A stretch of DNA of 64,000 nt, from NCBI GenBank assembly GCA_028826165.1, contig JAPDFW010000081.1:386001-450000 (forward strand), given 5' to 3'. Positions 20,501-31,900 of this stretch are shown piece after piece (the first letter of the stretch is position 1; the number at the start of each line of letters is the position of its first letter). Both the position numbers and the translations under genes were made by a program. This DNA is from Anaeramoeba ignava (taxonomy: Eukaryota; Metamonada; Anaeramoebidae). The notes under the pieces are model-generated. The model worked only from the letters and a program-made list of their open reading frames with translations, searched no databases and was not told where the DNA came from.

Positions 20501-21289
20501 TGCGCCATATTGCGTGCCTGTGTTGTTTGTGAAATTATTGCTGTGAAGATCCAACGGAACAGTGAGCATTGCATTGATAGCTTGAACACAAACCGCACCA
20601 GTGCTTCCGTTATTCCCAGTAAAATTGGATTGAGAAATCTCCATCTGCTCCATATCCCTGCTGCTCGAATTGGCAGCAACATAGATTGCTCCTGTTCCAT
20701 TGGCTTTGTTTGAGTTGTTAATAAATATAGAAGAATTAATGAAAACAGACTCGCTATTTTCCACAAATATGGCGGCGCTGAGTGAAACATCATCGGCATC
20801 AGAGTTTTTTTTGAGAACTTTGTTCGAAATGAAGCTGCAATTATTCATCTCGAGATTGCCGTTGATTATATAAATTGCCGCCCCTCGAGTCACAGGAAAA
20901 TCCTGAGATTGGAAAAGACAGTTTTGGAATGTGATTCCTTCGAATCGAACTGTTCCTGTTGATTCTGTATAATTGAATATTATCCCGAATCCTTGCCCAC
21001 CGCAATCAATTGTGGTTGATGATTCGGAAAAAATGTTCACAGTTTTATCTGTTGTTATGTTCCAGTTTCCTGGATCAGTGCATGGCTCTTGTGATAACCG
21101 AATAGTGTCGTTTTCTCCTGCTATTGAAAGTGCTCCACTTAGATCAGTGCATCTTCGTGCTAGTGTGTTGCATGTGTTGTTAATTTGTGAACGACAAGTA
21201 ACAATTATTGGTCGGCCATCTTCAAATTTTTTGGAATTGATTATGGAAAAAAATACTATAGATAATAAAATTGAAATTAACAATTTCAT
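17501..21289 (-). CDS. Large surface protein: signal peptide, parallel beta-helix, Cys-rich region, multi-pass membrane domain
   Basis: A single exon of 1262 residues starting MKLLISILLSIVFFSIINS, a clear signal peptide. About residues 25-480 are right-handed beta-helix repeats of the GAIYVxNS / NNxFxxN type (polymorphic-membrane-protein-like). A cysteine-rich stretch follows (CHLCPEGTYSF, CLMCPAEAVCRGG, GVLCGDCRKGY), which resembles modules placed before membrane domains in other protist receptors. About ten hydrophobic spans come after it. They are interrupted after roughly the fourth by a cytoplasmic-looking loop of some 270 residues rich in S, D, H, N and Q. No kinase or cyclase follows. 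The architecture suggests an adhesion or sensing receptor; the ligand is unknown. GC content and codon variety are visibly higher than in neighbouring genes, and there are no introns. A TCAT element lies about 41 bp upstream. Confidence 0.88.
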   Translation of the reverse strand: MKLLISILLSIVFFSIINSKKFEDGRPIIVTCRSQINNTCNTLARRCTDLSGALSIAGENDTIRLSQEPCTDPGNWNITTDKTVNIFSESSTTIDCGGQGFGIIFNYTESTGTVRFEGITFQNCLFQSQDFPVTRGAAIYIINGNLEMNNCSFISNKVLKKNSDADDVSLSAAIFVENSESVFINSSIFINNSNKANGTGAIYVAANSSSRDMEQMEISQSNFTGNNGSTGAVCVQAINAMLTVPLDLHSNNFTNNTGTQYGAVFVDNRLINKGFQTTITLNTFEYNYGNKTGAVEIFTANPSDLKVNLLNNHFGSNIGIAKAGAVTMQINLLEQMRYEISYNTFVNNQGHKGTVGFLVSFLLDFGTSSLTSQVSSINMVSNTFEQNFADFGGALYFQIDSTITLTDNIFTGNSAINAGAIYLSGKSTFNESGSEYRNNSAQQCVDLFARTTSLVSICNTVYHASNQDETLVQILTDTSPNLAENNKVNCPSSSIVSLEVGESHHFANQFFFGCHLCPEGTYSFPVALANLEAAECLMCPAEAVCRGGNDIRAKSGFWGTQLDPKKTDVTFFYCPNEYCITDDSYLGEYDHCSGNRAGVLCGDCRKGYTETLRMDSDCVESSQCHNQIAAYILLLLPKALIYALVLLYIPQLKSASFHIFAYFFQALSLVLPLIHTQPMDSFIDILLSFSQLVSLQSNLEIFSNFGICPSASPINAAQKIAMSLIGPFTFFIAVIFLYFILRLISWIRSYRAHHQDSDSEEPSEISLSSDEDIQENIDPNHPHRSLNFRKHQNQQEKSDSDQDSDLNHFQKKRQSQFHHRNRNQNQNQNKNQNHKSHKSHKSHQSHVHNKKSTKHHHDQDQYFSLSDHSKHFSQFDHFVKNPRNKRISINPEKNNINVNRMVENEKNISIDIDSDSDISNFRNKRHRNASPQTPKTLAEKFQQLEGQRVSGINAVEWQRAEQIGISKEDLPSEDTSSLSTLPNDEDLSDFEEPDINNLIHLFPELEKIISEDIVLESVLKTTQQEVRMFPSQRLTKRLGIALLTIGFLAYFPVLNAFANLTSCIRIPFTDSSQLRMFRFASVSCYKGWQAFLIFLVILLAVLPFVLFWVLSRKPRSKSSLTLLSSLYFPFKDRYYWFSCMMIFWRTVLIFASAYANNSSLKTFLLTSTCLLILVIHLQTKPFLLKNHNRLQTTFLLILTLISSIDLIHSTWSYGGISPEKNSVVIFGEVFRYFLFIGSFLGSFYALFLFFRMVIRSILSLKF

Positions 21290-21468
21290 TTTATTTTATT
21301 TTAAAAAAAAAAGAAAAAAAAGAAAAAAATGAATTTTGAACAACCAAAAAAAAAATTTATTTGTTGGATTTTTATTTTGATTATAAAAAAAAAAGAAAAT
21401 CTAATTGAAAAAAAAAAACACTTCATCAAATTTTTTAAATTTCAATTTCTTTTCAAATTTTATAAATT
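21290..21468. promoter_or_regulatory. Promoter of the beta-helix membrane protein and 3' end of the cullin gene
   Basis: 179 bp of A- and T-runs between two minus-strand genes. The coding-sense TCATTTTTTTC element has its A at 21330, 41 bp upstream of the ATG at 21289. Confidence 0.4.
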
Positions 21469-24072
21469 TTATGCAACATAAAGATAAACCATTTGGTTTT
21501 TTGGATCTCTTTCCATATAATCTCTTTCAATTAAATGTTCAATTCTTTTTTTAATAGAAGAGATTTCAACAGGAAATTTCAACTGTTTTTGCAATCTTTC
21601 AATTAAAGCATTATGTTCAAGAACTCTTTCAGCTTTCATCACACGAACAATAGCTGCATCAATTTGATATTCTCTTTCTTGCCAAATTCTTTGTTCAATT
21701 TGTTTATTTTTTTGTTGATTTTTTTTGACAACTAAAGATCCTACTTTGATTCTAAATAAAGGATGTTTGAATTCCATATTAAACTCGAATTTATCCTCAG
21801 GCCCGATAGCGCGTGATGTGGGAGTTTTTTTAAGCAAACATATCTTACCGAGATATAGACTCATCAGGGTCCGTTTGAGTTCTTCTTCTTGGATCCCAGA
21901 TAAAGTGGAGATTTCCTTAAAGGTTAAGAAAGTGGAATTGTTAAAAAGAAGTAGCACAACTGCCTGAAGAAGACTCACATCAAACTCCTTGCGCGAATCT
22001 TTGAATGATGCGCGGACAATACACCTACTGTGTTGGTGCTGCCATACTAGTTTGCGTCCGTTGTGTTTGGAAAGATAGAATTTCTGGAAAGCTTCCTTTT
22101 GGATTGCCAGTTGTTCTGGTAAAATAACTGAAAGCTCACTTGTACTTGTCCAATGGCCTTGTGTTAGTACTTGGAAACTTGAACGCGGCAATTCTGGTGA
22201 AATTTTGCGCACAGTTTGCTGAAATAAACTTGTGATTTCTTGTGATGTTTCGATATCATGAAACATCACCATAAATTTCTTTATTGCTCCAGCATTCATT
22301 CCATAAGCAACTCTTAATAAAATTGATTTTTCAAGTTCATTTGAAATTATTTTTTTTTGCAGAAATCTTTGAGATAATTTTTCTCGATAGAAAGCTTCAA
22401 AAACATCTTTTGCGTGATTGAGTTTGAGAATTTCAACAACTTTATCAATAGTCGAATTGATTTTGTCTTCTTTCATTTCTTTTTGATTATTTCTCAGAAT
22501 ATTATCAATATATTCAGTTAATTGCTTTGAAATCCCGTCATGATCCAAATTGAGGAAATCCTCAAATGCGGATTGAGCGTAGTGCTCAAAAACCGCATCT
22601 TTTTCAAACGAGTTTGCTATGATTTCATAAATGGTGTCTCGAAAATCCAGAATGTTTTTGATTCGATTTGAAATGTCGTTTTTGTTTTCAACAATATTTT
22701 TTCCATTGGCTGAAATTATCTTCCTAAACTCATTTCTCATAACTTCAAGTGATCCAATTCTTTTGAACATAAAATGCAATTTCTTAAGAACTTCTTGATC
22801 GTTTTTGTTGAGCAATTCTGCAAATCCTTTTTCCAGGATTTGAATTTCTTTTGATTTAATGAAATTCTGCTCGATTTGCATCGTTATTTGTTTTTCTGTA
22901 TTTTTATTTAAACAGGAGCAAATAATATTCGATTCTTGTTCGAAAATTTTGTTCACAATTTCAATGTATTTTGTGATTGTGTTTGTTTCCAAAATATTCT
23001 TGCTTTCTGTTGAAAAGTAATCATTAGATTGTTGAAGGAAATCTTTTTCAAAAGAATCTTGATATAAATTTAATTGAATGAGCATTTGTGAAGATTTACA
23101 AAGTAAATTTCGTTTATTTTGATTTCCTTGTCTTTCTTGCTGAATAATTTCTATCATTGCTTGTGTTATTTTACTACGAATTCCTGGGTTTTTTAGAAAA
23201 ATTTCCAAAAAAAGTTCAGATCCAAGTTCCCAAATTGATTTTGTTTCTGGATTGCTTGTCAAATATGACTGATCTAAATATAAAAACACTGCATGAAGTT
23301 GTTCCATTTGTTTGCAGTGTTGTCTCCATATTTTAGTAATCATTTGTAAAAATTGGAATTGATTTTTAGAGTTTGTTGAAATTTGGGAAAATTGGTTTTG
23401 TTTTTGTTTTTGGATTAAATTTGAGATCATTTGATATAATTTTGGTGATTTTTGAGATGAGCAAAGGATTTGAACTGCCTATTTTAATATTTAATATTTT
23501 AATATTTTAATTTTTTAATTTAATATTTATTTTAATATTTTAATATTTTAATATTTTAATTTAATATTTAAATTTAATATTTATTTTAATATTTTAATAT
23601 TTTAATTTAATATTTATTTAATATTTTAATATTTTAATTTAATATTTTAATTTAATATTTTAATATTTTAATATTTTAATATTTTAATATTTAATTTTAA
23701 TATTTATTTATAAAAGTAAAATACTCGATATAATTCTTCAAGTGATTCAGAAACTGCTTTATTTTGTGTAATTTCTAAAATTGAATTTTTTAATTTATTA
23801 AATAAAATATTCTCTTCTTTTTCTGTTAATTTATGATCTTTTTTAAAATTTTTTATAATTAATTCTTTTGGATATTTTTTTATTTGTGGAATTTTTGTTT
23901 TATTTTGTAATTTAAAATTTGGTGAAAGTATTAAATTTAATTGATTTTTTTTCTTTGAATTTGAATTTGAATTTGAATTGATTTTATTTTTATTGTTTTT
24001 ATTGTGCTTTCTTGTTTTTGTTTTTTTTAAATTTTTTGCAATGGGTGAATTTATAGTTCTTTTTGAAGACAT
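21469..24072 (-). CDS. Cullin, CUL4-like
   Basis: Two exons: 24072-23725 and 23478-21469, about 785 residues, the usual cullin length. A basic N-rich leader of about 70 residues precedes the cullin repeats, which begin near SESLEELYRAVQIL, split by the intron. The cullin-homology core includes KDVFEAFYREKLSQRFL, VLTQGHWTSTSELS and FYLSKHNGRKLVWQH. The C-terminal neddylation domain is complete: YQIDAAIVRVMKAER carries the acceptor Lys, followed by QLKFPVEIS, IKKRIEHLIERDYMERD and the terminal YLYVA. The end matches CUL4 better than CUL3 (QLKFPV, DYMERD, FEFNMEFKHPLFRIKV). Cullins are scaffolds of RING ubiquitin ligases; CUL4 uses DDB1 and WD40 receptors. The intron is a TTAATATTT-type repeat. 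Confidence 0.92.
23479..23724. repeat. Repeat-filled intron of the cullin gene
   Basis: 246 bp of TTTTAATAT/TTTAATTTAATAT units between a donor GTATTT (minus strand, 23724) and an acceptor AATAG. Confidence 0.85.
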
Positions 24073-24151
24073 TTTGATTAAAAATTCTTTATTTTTTTTT
24101 AAATTAAAAAAAATGAAAAAAAATGAAAAATGAAAAATGATTTTTTTCTTT

Positions 24152-27100
24152 TTAAAATTTTTTTTCTTCTAAAATATATTTTTTGATTAATTTTTTCGTT
24201 ATTTTCTTTAAATAATTTATCACTCTATCCTTTGATTGTTCAATAATTTCATTCAAATTTTCATATTCTCTTTTAAAATTAATAAGAATATCTAAAATAA
24301 AATTTTGATGAATTTGATCAATTTTTTCTTCTGAAAAATTTCTTCCAATTTTCGAAATAACTAAATTAAATCAAATATAAATCAAATTTAAATCAATTTT
24401 ATATCAATTTTAAATCAAATTTAAATCAATTTTATATTAATTTTAAATTAATTTTAAATAAATTTTAAATCAATTTTATATTAATTTTAAATCAATTTTA
24501 AATCAATTTTAAATCAATTTTATATCAATTTTAAATTAATTTTATATCAATTTTAAATCAATTTTATATTAATTTTAAATCAATTTTATATCAAATTTAT
24601 ATTAATTTTATATCAATTTTATATCAATTTTAAATCAATTTTAAATCAATTTTATATCAATTTTATATCAATTTTAAATCAATTTTAAATCAATTTTATA
24701 TCAATTTTATATTAATTTTAAATTAATTTTAAATTAATTTTAAATCAATTTTAAATCAATTTTATATTAATTTTATATCAATTTTAAATCAATTTTATAT
24801 CAATTTTATATCAATTTTATATCAATTTTAAATCAATTTTAAATCAATTTTATATCAATTTTATATTAATTTTAAATCAATTTTAAATTAATTTTAAATC
24901 AATTTTATATTAATATTAAATCAATTTTAAATCAATTTTAAATCAATTTTATATCAATTTTATATCAATTTTATATCAATTTTAAATCAATTTTAAATCA
25001 AATTTATATCAATTTTAAATTAATTTTATATTAATTTTATATCAATTTTAAATCAATTTTAAATCAATTTTAAATCAATTTTAAATCAATTTTATATCAA
25101 TTTTATATCAATTTTATATCAATTTTAAATCAATTTTATATCAATTTTATATCAATTTTAAATCAATTTTATATCAATTTTAAATCAATTTTATATCAAT
25201 TTTAAATCAATTTTAAATTAATTTTAAATCAATTTTATATTAATTTTAAATCAATTTTAAATCAATTTTAAATCAATTTTAAATCAATTTTAAATTAATT
25301 TTATATCAATTTTATATTAATTTTAAATCAATTTTATATCAATTTTATATTAATTTTTATATCAATTTTATATTAATTTTTATATCAATTTTATATCAAT
25401 TTTATATCAATTTTATATCAATTTTAAATCAAATATAAACCAAATATAAATCAATTTTATATCAATTTTATATCAATTTTAAATCAATTTTAAATCAATT
25501 TTATATTAATTTTAAATCAATTTTAAATCAATTTTATATTAATTTTAAATCAATTTTAAATCAATTTTAAATCAATTTTAAATCGATTTTAAACCAAATA
25601 TAAATCAAATATAAATCAATTTTATATCAATTTTAAATCAATTTTATATCAATTTTATATCAATTTTAAATCAATTTTATATCAATTTTAAATCAATTTT
25701 ATATCAATTTTAAATTAATTTTAAATTAATTTTATATTAATTTTAAATCTATTTTAAATCAATTTTATATCAATTTTATATCAATTTTATATTAATTTTA
25801 AATTAATTTTAAATTAATTTTAAATCAATTTTAAATCAATTTTATATTAATTTTAAATCAATTTTAAATCAATTTTAAATCAATTTTAAATCAATTTTAA
25901 ATCAATTTTAAATCAATTTTAATTCAATTTTAAATCAATTTTAAATCAATTTTAAATCAATTTTATATCAATTTTAAATCAATTTTAAATCAATTTTAAA
26001 TCAATTTTATATCAATTTTAAATCAATTTTAAATCAATTTTAAATTAATTTTATATCAATTTTAAATTAATTTTATACTATTAGTTAATCTTTGATTTGT
26101 AATAAAAGAATCTAATTCAATAAACATGCTCTTTGTTTCTTCATTTATTCCTGAATCATTTAATATTTTTGTTAAATAATAATTTTCAGTCAAATTATAT
26201 TTTCTTTCTTCAAAATCAGGAATTTTTTTCTTAATAGCAACTCTAAAGAAATTTTTGAATAAAGGTAAATAAATAGATTCATTTCCTTTTATAACAACTC
26301 CTTCAGCTTTATTATCATCCAAATTTTTAAATCCAAGTTTTGTGGAAATTTGTGATTGAAATCCAATAGGATAATTTATTGCTTCATCAAATGATCCTTC
26401 AAATAATATTTCTGCATGAAAAAGTCCAACTGATTCAAATATTTTAACAGATTCTGTATATTTTAGAAAAGTTAACTCATTTTTCTGTCTTTTTTTTGTT
26501 AACATATTTTCAATTATTTTTATATTTTCAATAAATTGTTTTTTTCTTTGATTTTGATTTTGATTTTGATTTTGATTTTGATTTTGATTTTGATTTTGAT
26601 TTTGATTTTGAATTTTATTTTGATTTTGATTTTGATTTTGATTTTCAATTTGATTTTGATTTTGATTTTGATTTTGATTTTGATTTTGATTTTGATTTTG
26701 ATTTTGATTTTGATTTTGATTTTGATTTTGATTTTGATTTTCAATTTGATTTTGATTTTGATTTTGATTTTGATTTTGATTTTGATTTTGATTTTGATTT
26801 TGATTTTGATTTTGATTTTGATTTTGATTTTGATTTATATTTTGATTTTCATTTTCATTTTGAATTTGATTTTCATTATTAAATTTGATTCCAATATCAA
26901 AAGCATAAAATTCAATTTCTGGTGAATAATAAATTCCAATTTGAACAGGTGAAATGAAACTTTTTGAAGATATTGTTGGATAAAATCCTCCAAATAATTC
27001 TCCATAAATATAAACATAAGCAATATTTTGGAATTTCTTTTTCAAAATCTAATTTGATAAATATAAGAATAAGAATAAAAATCATTTCAAATAACAAAAA

Positions 27101-27470
27101 AAAATCTGATTGATTTTGTTTTCTAAAATTTGGAAATACTTGATAAATATTAAATATTTTTTGGATAATATTTGGATCCAAATTTTTATAATTAAAAAAA
27201 TCTTCATTTTCATTTAAAAATTCTCCTCTTTTTGCAAAACGAATATTATTTCCATCAGTAACAATACAAAAATTAGATCCATGAACTTTTTCTGTCACAA
27301 TCTTTTATGAATAATTAATATTATTATTGAAAAATTATTTAAATTATTTTAATATTCATTTTAATATTCACCCAAGTAGTTTTATCAATTTCATCTTTAT
27401 ATTCTTTTAATTTTGAAATAAAATTTTCATCTAAAACTTGTTCATAAGGATAAAAAATTGGAAATTCCAT
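24152..27470 (-). CDS. Rnl2-family RNA ligase with internal Asn/Gln repeat
   Basis: Four exons: 27470-27372, 27301-27140, 27048-26079, 24360-24152, about 479 residues. Nucleotidyltransferase motifs are present in order. Motif I is TEKVHGSNF, with the adenylated Lys at about residue 38. YIYGELFGGFYP follows, then motif III as YSPEIEFYAFDI, motif IV as EGVVIK and a motif V-like VAIKKK. The C-terminal part (SKIGRNFSEEKIDQI) resembles the helical domain of T4 Rnl2 and trypanosome editing ligases. The enzyme would seal nicks in RNA using ATP. Between motifs III and IV sits a run of about 110 residues of alternating N and Q encoded by a hexamer repeat. Whether the natural role is tRNA splicing, repair or editing cannot be told from sequence. 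Intron 3 (24361-26078) is an 11-bp repeat. Four TCAT elements lie 11-32 bp upstream of the ATG. Confidence 0.9.
24361..26078. repeat. 1.7-kb intron 3 of RNA ligase gene: 11-bp TTTTAWATYAA repeat
   Basis: Nearly all of the intron is the plus-strand 11-mer TTTTAWATYAA in four interspersed variants (W = A or T, Y = C or T). A few patches read AAATATAAATC. The gene is on the minus strand, so in the transcript the unit reads TTRATWTAAAA, opposite to the two other introns with this repeat. Confidence 0.93.
26546..26875. repeat. Exonic hexamer repeat encoding the Asn-Gln run of RNA ligase
   Basis: The plus strand reads TTTTGA in tandem, with occasional TTTTCA and similar variants. On the coding strand this is AATCAA, giving alternating Asn and Gln with a few Glu and Ile. 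It is the in-frame counterpart of the intron hexamer repeats. Confidence 0.85.
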
Positions 27471-27584
27471 TTAAAAAAAATGAAAAATGAAAAATGAAAA
27501 ATGAAAAAAAATAAAATTCAAAATTATTTTTTTCATTTTTTTCATTTTTAAAAAAAGAAAATAAATCAAAACAAATTTATAAAA
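27471..27584. promoter_or_regulatory. 114-bp bidirectional promoter of RNA ligase and the 27585 gene
   Basis: Divergent starts at 27470 (minus) and 27585 (plus). The minus side has four TCATTTT copies spaced 7 bp apart (A at 27481, 27488, 27495, 27502). The plus side has two (A at 27535 and 27544), 50 and 41 bp before the ATG. Confidence 0.5.
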
Positions 27585-28386
27585 ATGTTTTTTTATGAGA
27601 AATTTCAACCAAAAATTGAAGTAATTCAAAAAGAAAATGAAAAGAAATTGCAAGAACAAGAAAAACCTTTTTCAATTCCACAAGAAACAACAAGAAATAT
27701 GTTAACAAGTGAAACAATTCCAAAAACTTTACAAATGAATTTATTTATTTATGTTTTCAAACCACAATTAATTGTAAAAAATTAATTAAAATTCATTTTA
27801 AAATTAAAATTCATTTATAAAATTAAAATTAAAATTAAAATTAAAATTCATTTATAAAATTAAAATTAAAATTAAAATTAAAATCAAAATTCATTTCAAA
27901 ATTAAATTAAATTAGAAATCTTTAGAATTTGTTCAAAAAACTCAAAAAGAAAAATCACTTTTTTATAGTGTTTTAGAAGATAAAAAAAAACAATTTAATT
28001 TAATTGATAAATATTCAATTTGGAATTCTTTTAGTTCTTCAATAAAAAGAAATTTGAATAAAAAATTATTATCAGGAACTTCTTCAAATGTTATCAATAG
28101 TTCACTTGTTTATTTATTTGGTTTATCTTCTTCTTTATTCATTCAAAATCCTAATTTAGAATTTTATAGTCAAAATTATGAAAATTTTAAATTGAAAAAA
28201 TTAACTCAAATTATTTCAACTGATTTTAAATATAGTTTAAAGAAATTTTGGTTTGAATTGATTTTCCAAAAACCTGTTTCTGATTTAGATTCAATAACTC
28301 AATTTATTCATGAAATGAAACACAAATTTAATGAAGGTTGGAATCTTGCTGAAAAAATGGAAAGAGAAACAATGAATCAAAACTAG
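27585..28386 (+). CDS. Hypothetical protein (219 aa)
   Basis: Two exons, 27585-27773 and 27916-28386, joined in phase 0 (TAG stop). I do not recognise the family. The first exon encodes a charged N-terminus (KIEVIQKENEKKLQEQ) and then KTLQMNLFIYVFKPQLI. The second includes a short hydrophobic patch, NSSLVYLFGLSSSLFI, and a mostly helical, charged C-terminus. There is no signal peptide, and the single hydrophobic patch is too polar to be sure of a membrane span. Non-repetitive composition, splice sites in frame and an upstream TCAT element support it as a real gene. The intron is an AAAATT hexamer repeat. It shares a divergent promoter with the RNA ligase gene. Confidence 0.65.
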
Positions 28387-28935
28387 AAGAATTTTATTTC
28401 TTTTCTTTTCTTTTCTTTTCATTTCTTCTTTTAAATTTTGAATTGAATTAAAAAATGGAATTTGATTTCTTTTCTTTTTCTTTTAAATTTTGAATTGGAT
28501 TAAAAAATGGAATTTGGTTTCTTTTCTTTTCTTTCTTTTCTTTTCTTTTCTTTTTCTTTTCTTTTGAATTGATTAAAAAAATGGAATTTGGTTTCTTTTC
28601 TTTTGAATTTTGAATTGATTAAAAAAATGGAATTTGGTTTCTTTTTCTTTTGGAATTTTGAATTGGATTAAAAAATGGAATTTTGTTTCTTTTCTTTTCA
28701 TTTCTTTTATTTCTTCTTTTAAATTTTGAATTGGATTAAAAAAATGGAATTTGGTTTCTTTTCATTTCTTTTCATTTCTTTTCATTTTATTTCTTTTAAA
28801 TTTTGAATTGATTAAAAAATGGAATTTGATTTCTTTTCTTTTCTTTTTCTTTTTTTTTGAATTGATTAAAAAAATTTTATTTCTTTTTGGAATTTTGTTT
28901 TTCATTTTTTTTTAATCTTTTTTTTATAAAAATAA
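28387..28935. repeat. Intergenic minisatellite upstream of the kinase gene
   Basis: 549 bp without a gene. From about 28433 to 28890 there are about eight copies of a mosaic unit: a 30-bp core, TTTTGAATTGGATTAAAAAA followed by TGGAATTTGG, then a polypyrimidine tail of TTTC/TTTTC blocks of varying length (unit 40-80 bp). The TTCATTTTT element near 28904 lies 32 bp before the kinase ATG and probably belongs to its promoter. Confidence 0.8.
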
Positions 28936-31900
28936 ATGAAAAAAGTAAAAAAAATAGGTAATTATAATTTAATTAAAGTGATTGGCTCAGGAGCAACAGG
29001 AAAAGTAAAACTAGGTGAACACATTGAAACAGGAGAAAAAGTAGCAGTAAAAATTATACCCAGAGTTGATTCAATTCAATCAATAACAACAAAACAAGGA
29101 AAAAAATTACAATCACAAAGAGAAATTACAGTTTTGAAACTTTTAAATCATCCAAGCATTTTGAAAATATGCAATATTTATGAAACAAAACAACATATTT
29201 TTATTGTGATGGAATATATGGAAAATGGAGAATTATTCGATTATTTAGTTAAAAAGCAATTTATTATGAATAGTGAAGCTCTTTTAATTTTCCAGCAATT
29301 AATTTATGCACTTGAGTATTGTCATAATCATTTTATTTGTCATCGTGATTTAAAATTAGAAAATATTCTTCTTGATAAATTTGGAAATGTGAAAATTGGT
29401 GATTTTGGAATGGTTGGATTTCTCAAAAATTCTTCTTTGTTGAAAACTTTTTGTGGTTCTCCTCAATATGTAGCACCTGAAATAATTGAAGTATATTGAT
29501 ATAAATATTATTTAATTCAAAAATATTTAATTTATAAATATTTAATTTATTAATATTTAATTTAAAAATATTTAATTTATAAATAATTAATTCATAAATA
29601 TTTAATTTATAAATATTTGATTTATAAATATTTAATTTATAAATATTTAATTTATAAATATTTGATTTATAAATATTTAATTTATAAATATTTAATTTAT
29701 AAATATTTAATTTATAAATATTTAATTTATAAATATTTAATTTATAAATATTTGATTTATAAATATTTAATTTATAAATATTTAATTTATAAATATTTAA
29801 TTTATAAATATTTAATTTATAAATATTTAATTTATAAATATTTAATTTATAAATATTTAATTTATAAATATTTAATTTATAAATAATTAATTTATAAATA
29901 TTTAATTCAACAATATTTAATTTATAAATATTTAATTTATAAATATTTAATTTATAAATATTTAATTTATTAATATTTAATTTATAAATATTTAATTTAT
30001 AAATATTTAATTTATAAATATTTAATTTATAAATATTTAATTTATAAATATTTAATTTATAAATATTTAATTTATAAATATTTAATTTATAAATATTTAA
30101 TTTATAAATATTTAATTCATAAATAATTAATTCATAAATATTTAATTTATAAATATTTAGTTTATAAATATTTAATTTAAAAATATTTAATCTATTAATA
30201 TTTAATTTATAAGTATTTAATTTATAAATATTTAATTTAAAAATATTTAATTTAAAAATATTTAATTTATAAATATTTAATTCAAAAATATTTAATTTAT
30301 TAATATTTAATTTATAAGTAATTAATCCAAAAATATTTGATTTATAAGTAATTAATCTAAAAATATTTAATTCATAAATATTTAATTTATAAATAATTAA
30401 TTTATAAATATTTAATTTATAAATATTTAATTTATAAATATTTAATTTAAAAATATTTAATCCAAAAATATTTAATTCATAAGTATTTAATTTATAAATA
30501 TTTAATTTATAAATATTTAATTTATAAATATTTAATTCAAAAATATTTAATTCAAAAATATTTAATTTATAAATATTTAATTCATAAGTATTTAATTTAT
30601 AAATATTTAATTTATAAATATTTAATTCATAAGTATTTAATTTATAAATATTTAATTTATAAATATTTAATTTATAAATATTTGATTTATAAATATTTAA
30701 TTTATAAGTATTTAATTTATAAATAATTAATTCAAAAATATTTAATTTATAAATAATTAATTTATAAGTATTTAATTTATAAATATTTAATCCAAAAATA
30801 TTTAATTTAAAAATATTTAATTTATAAGTATTTAATTTATAAGTATTTAATTTAAAAGTATTTAATTTATAAATAATTAATTCATAAATATTTAATTTAT
30901 AAATATTCAATTCAAAAATATTTAATTTATAAATATTTAATTCATAAATATTTAATTTATAAATAATTAATTCATAAATATTTAATTCATAAATATTTAA
31001 TTTAAAAATATTTATTATATTAAAGGGAAAAGAATATGATGGTACAAAATCGGATATTTGGAGTTGTGGTGTTATCCTTTATATTTTACTTGTTGGAAAA
31101 TTACCTTTTGAAGGACAAAATACTCAATCAATTCTCCAAAAAATAATGGAAGAAGAATTAGAATTCCCAGAAAATTTCCCAATTCATCAAGAAGAATTAT
31201 TGAAAGGAATGTTAATGAAAGAACCTGAAAAAAGATACTCAATTGATCAAATTAAAAAAAACACTTGGTTTTGTTCAAACTTCCCTCTTGGATTTGTTCC
31301 ACCTTCTGCAGTTTTAAGACAAAGATTTATTCGACCAATTCTTAATAAAACTATTAGTAATCAAGTTCTTCTTGAATTGAAAACATTTGGTTGGGATGAA
31401 ACAAATATTAGAGACCAATTAAAAAAAGAAGAACCAAATATGGAAAAGATTTTTTATATTTTATTTTATAGAAAATTTAAAAAAAAATTAAAAGGTGTAA
31501 TCAAAAAGGATCAAAATTCCCAAGAAAAAGAAAAAGAACATGAAAAAGAAAAAGATGATAATGATGATGATGAAAAAAATTCTATTAAGAAATTACGTCT
31601 TGAAAATAGAAGTTTGAAATTAATTTTTTAATTTTTATTCCAAAAACAAAATCAAAAAAAATTCAACTTTGATCATTTTTTTTGATTTCGAAAGAATTAA
31701 AAAGATCAAATAGTAATTATCAATCTTATTCGAATGATTTTACAAATGAACTTTTTTGGATTCACAATGGTAAATTTCCAATTACATGAAATGAAATAAA
31801 ATCAAAAAATAAATACAAAAATAAATACAAAAATAAACACAAAAATAAACAGAGAAAGAAAAAGAAAAAGAGAAAGAGAAAGAGATTGAAAAAGAGAAAA

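Noticed and set aside
21469-24072. Cullin-3 partner for the neighbouring BTB proteins
   Set aside because: Attractive because five BTB genes lie nearby, but the C-terminal sequence (QLKFPV, DYMERD, FEFNMEFKHPLFRIKV) resembles CUL4, which uses DDB1 rather than BTB adaptors. The link cannot be claimed.
29423-30910. Minus-strand 495-codon frame of repeated L-N-I-Y-K
   Set aside because: Made by the 15-bp repeat in the kinase intron; overlaps the kinase exon on the opposite strand at its end.
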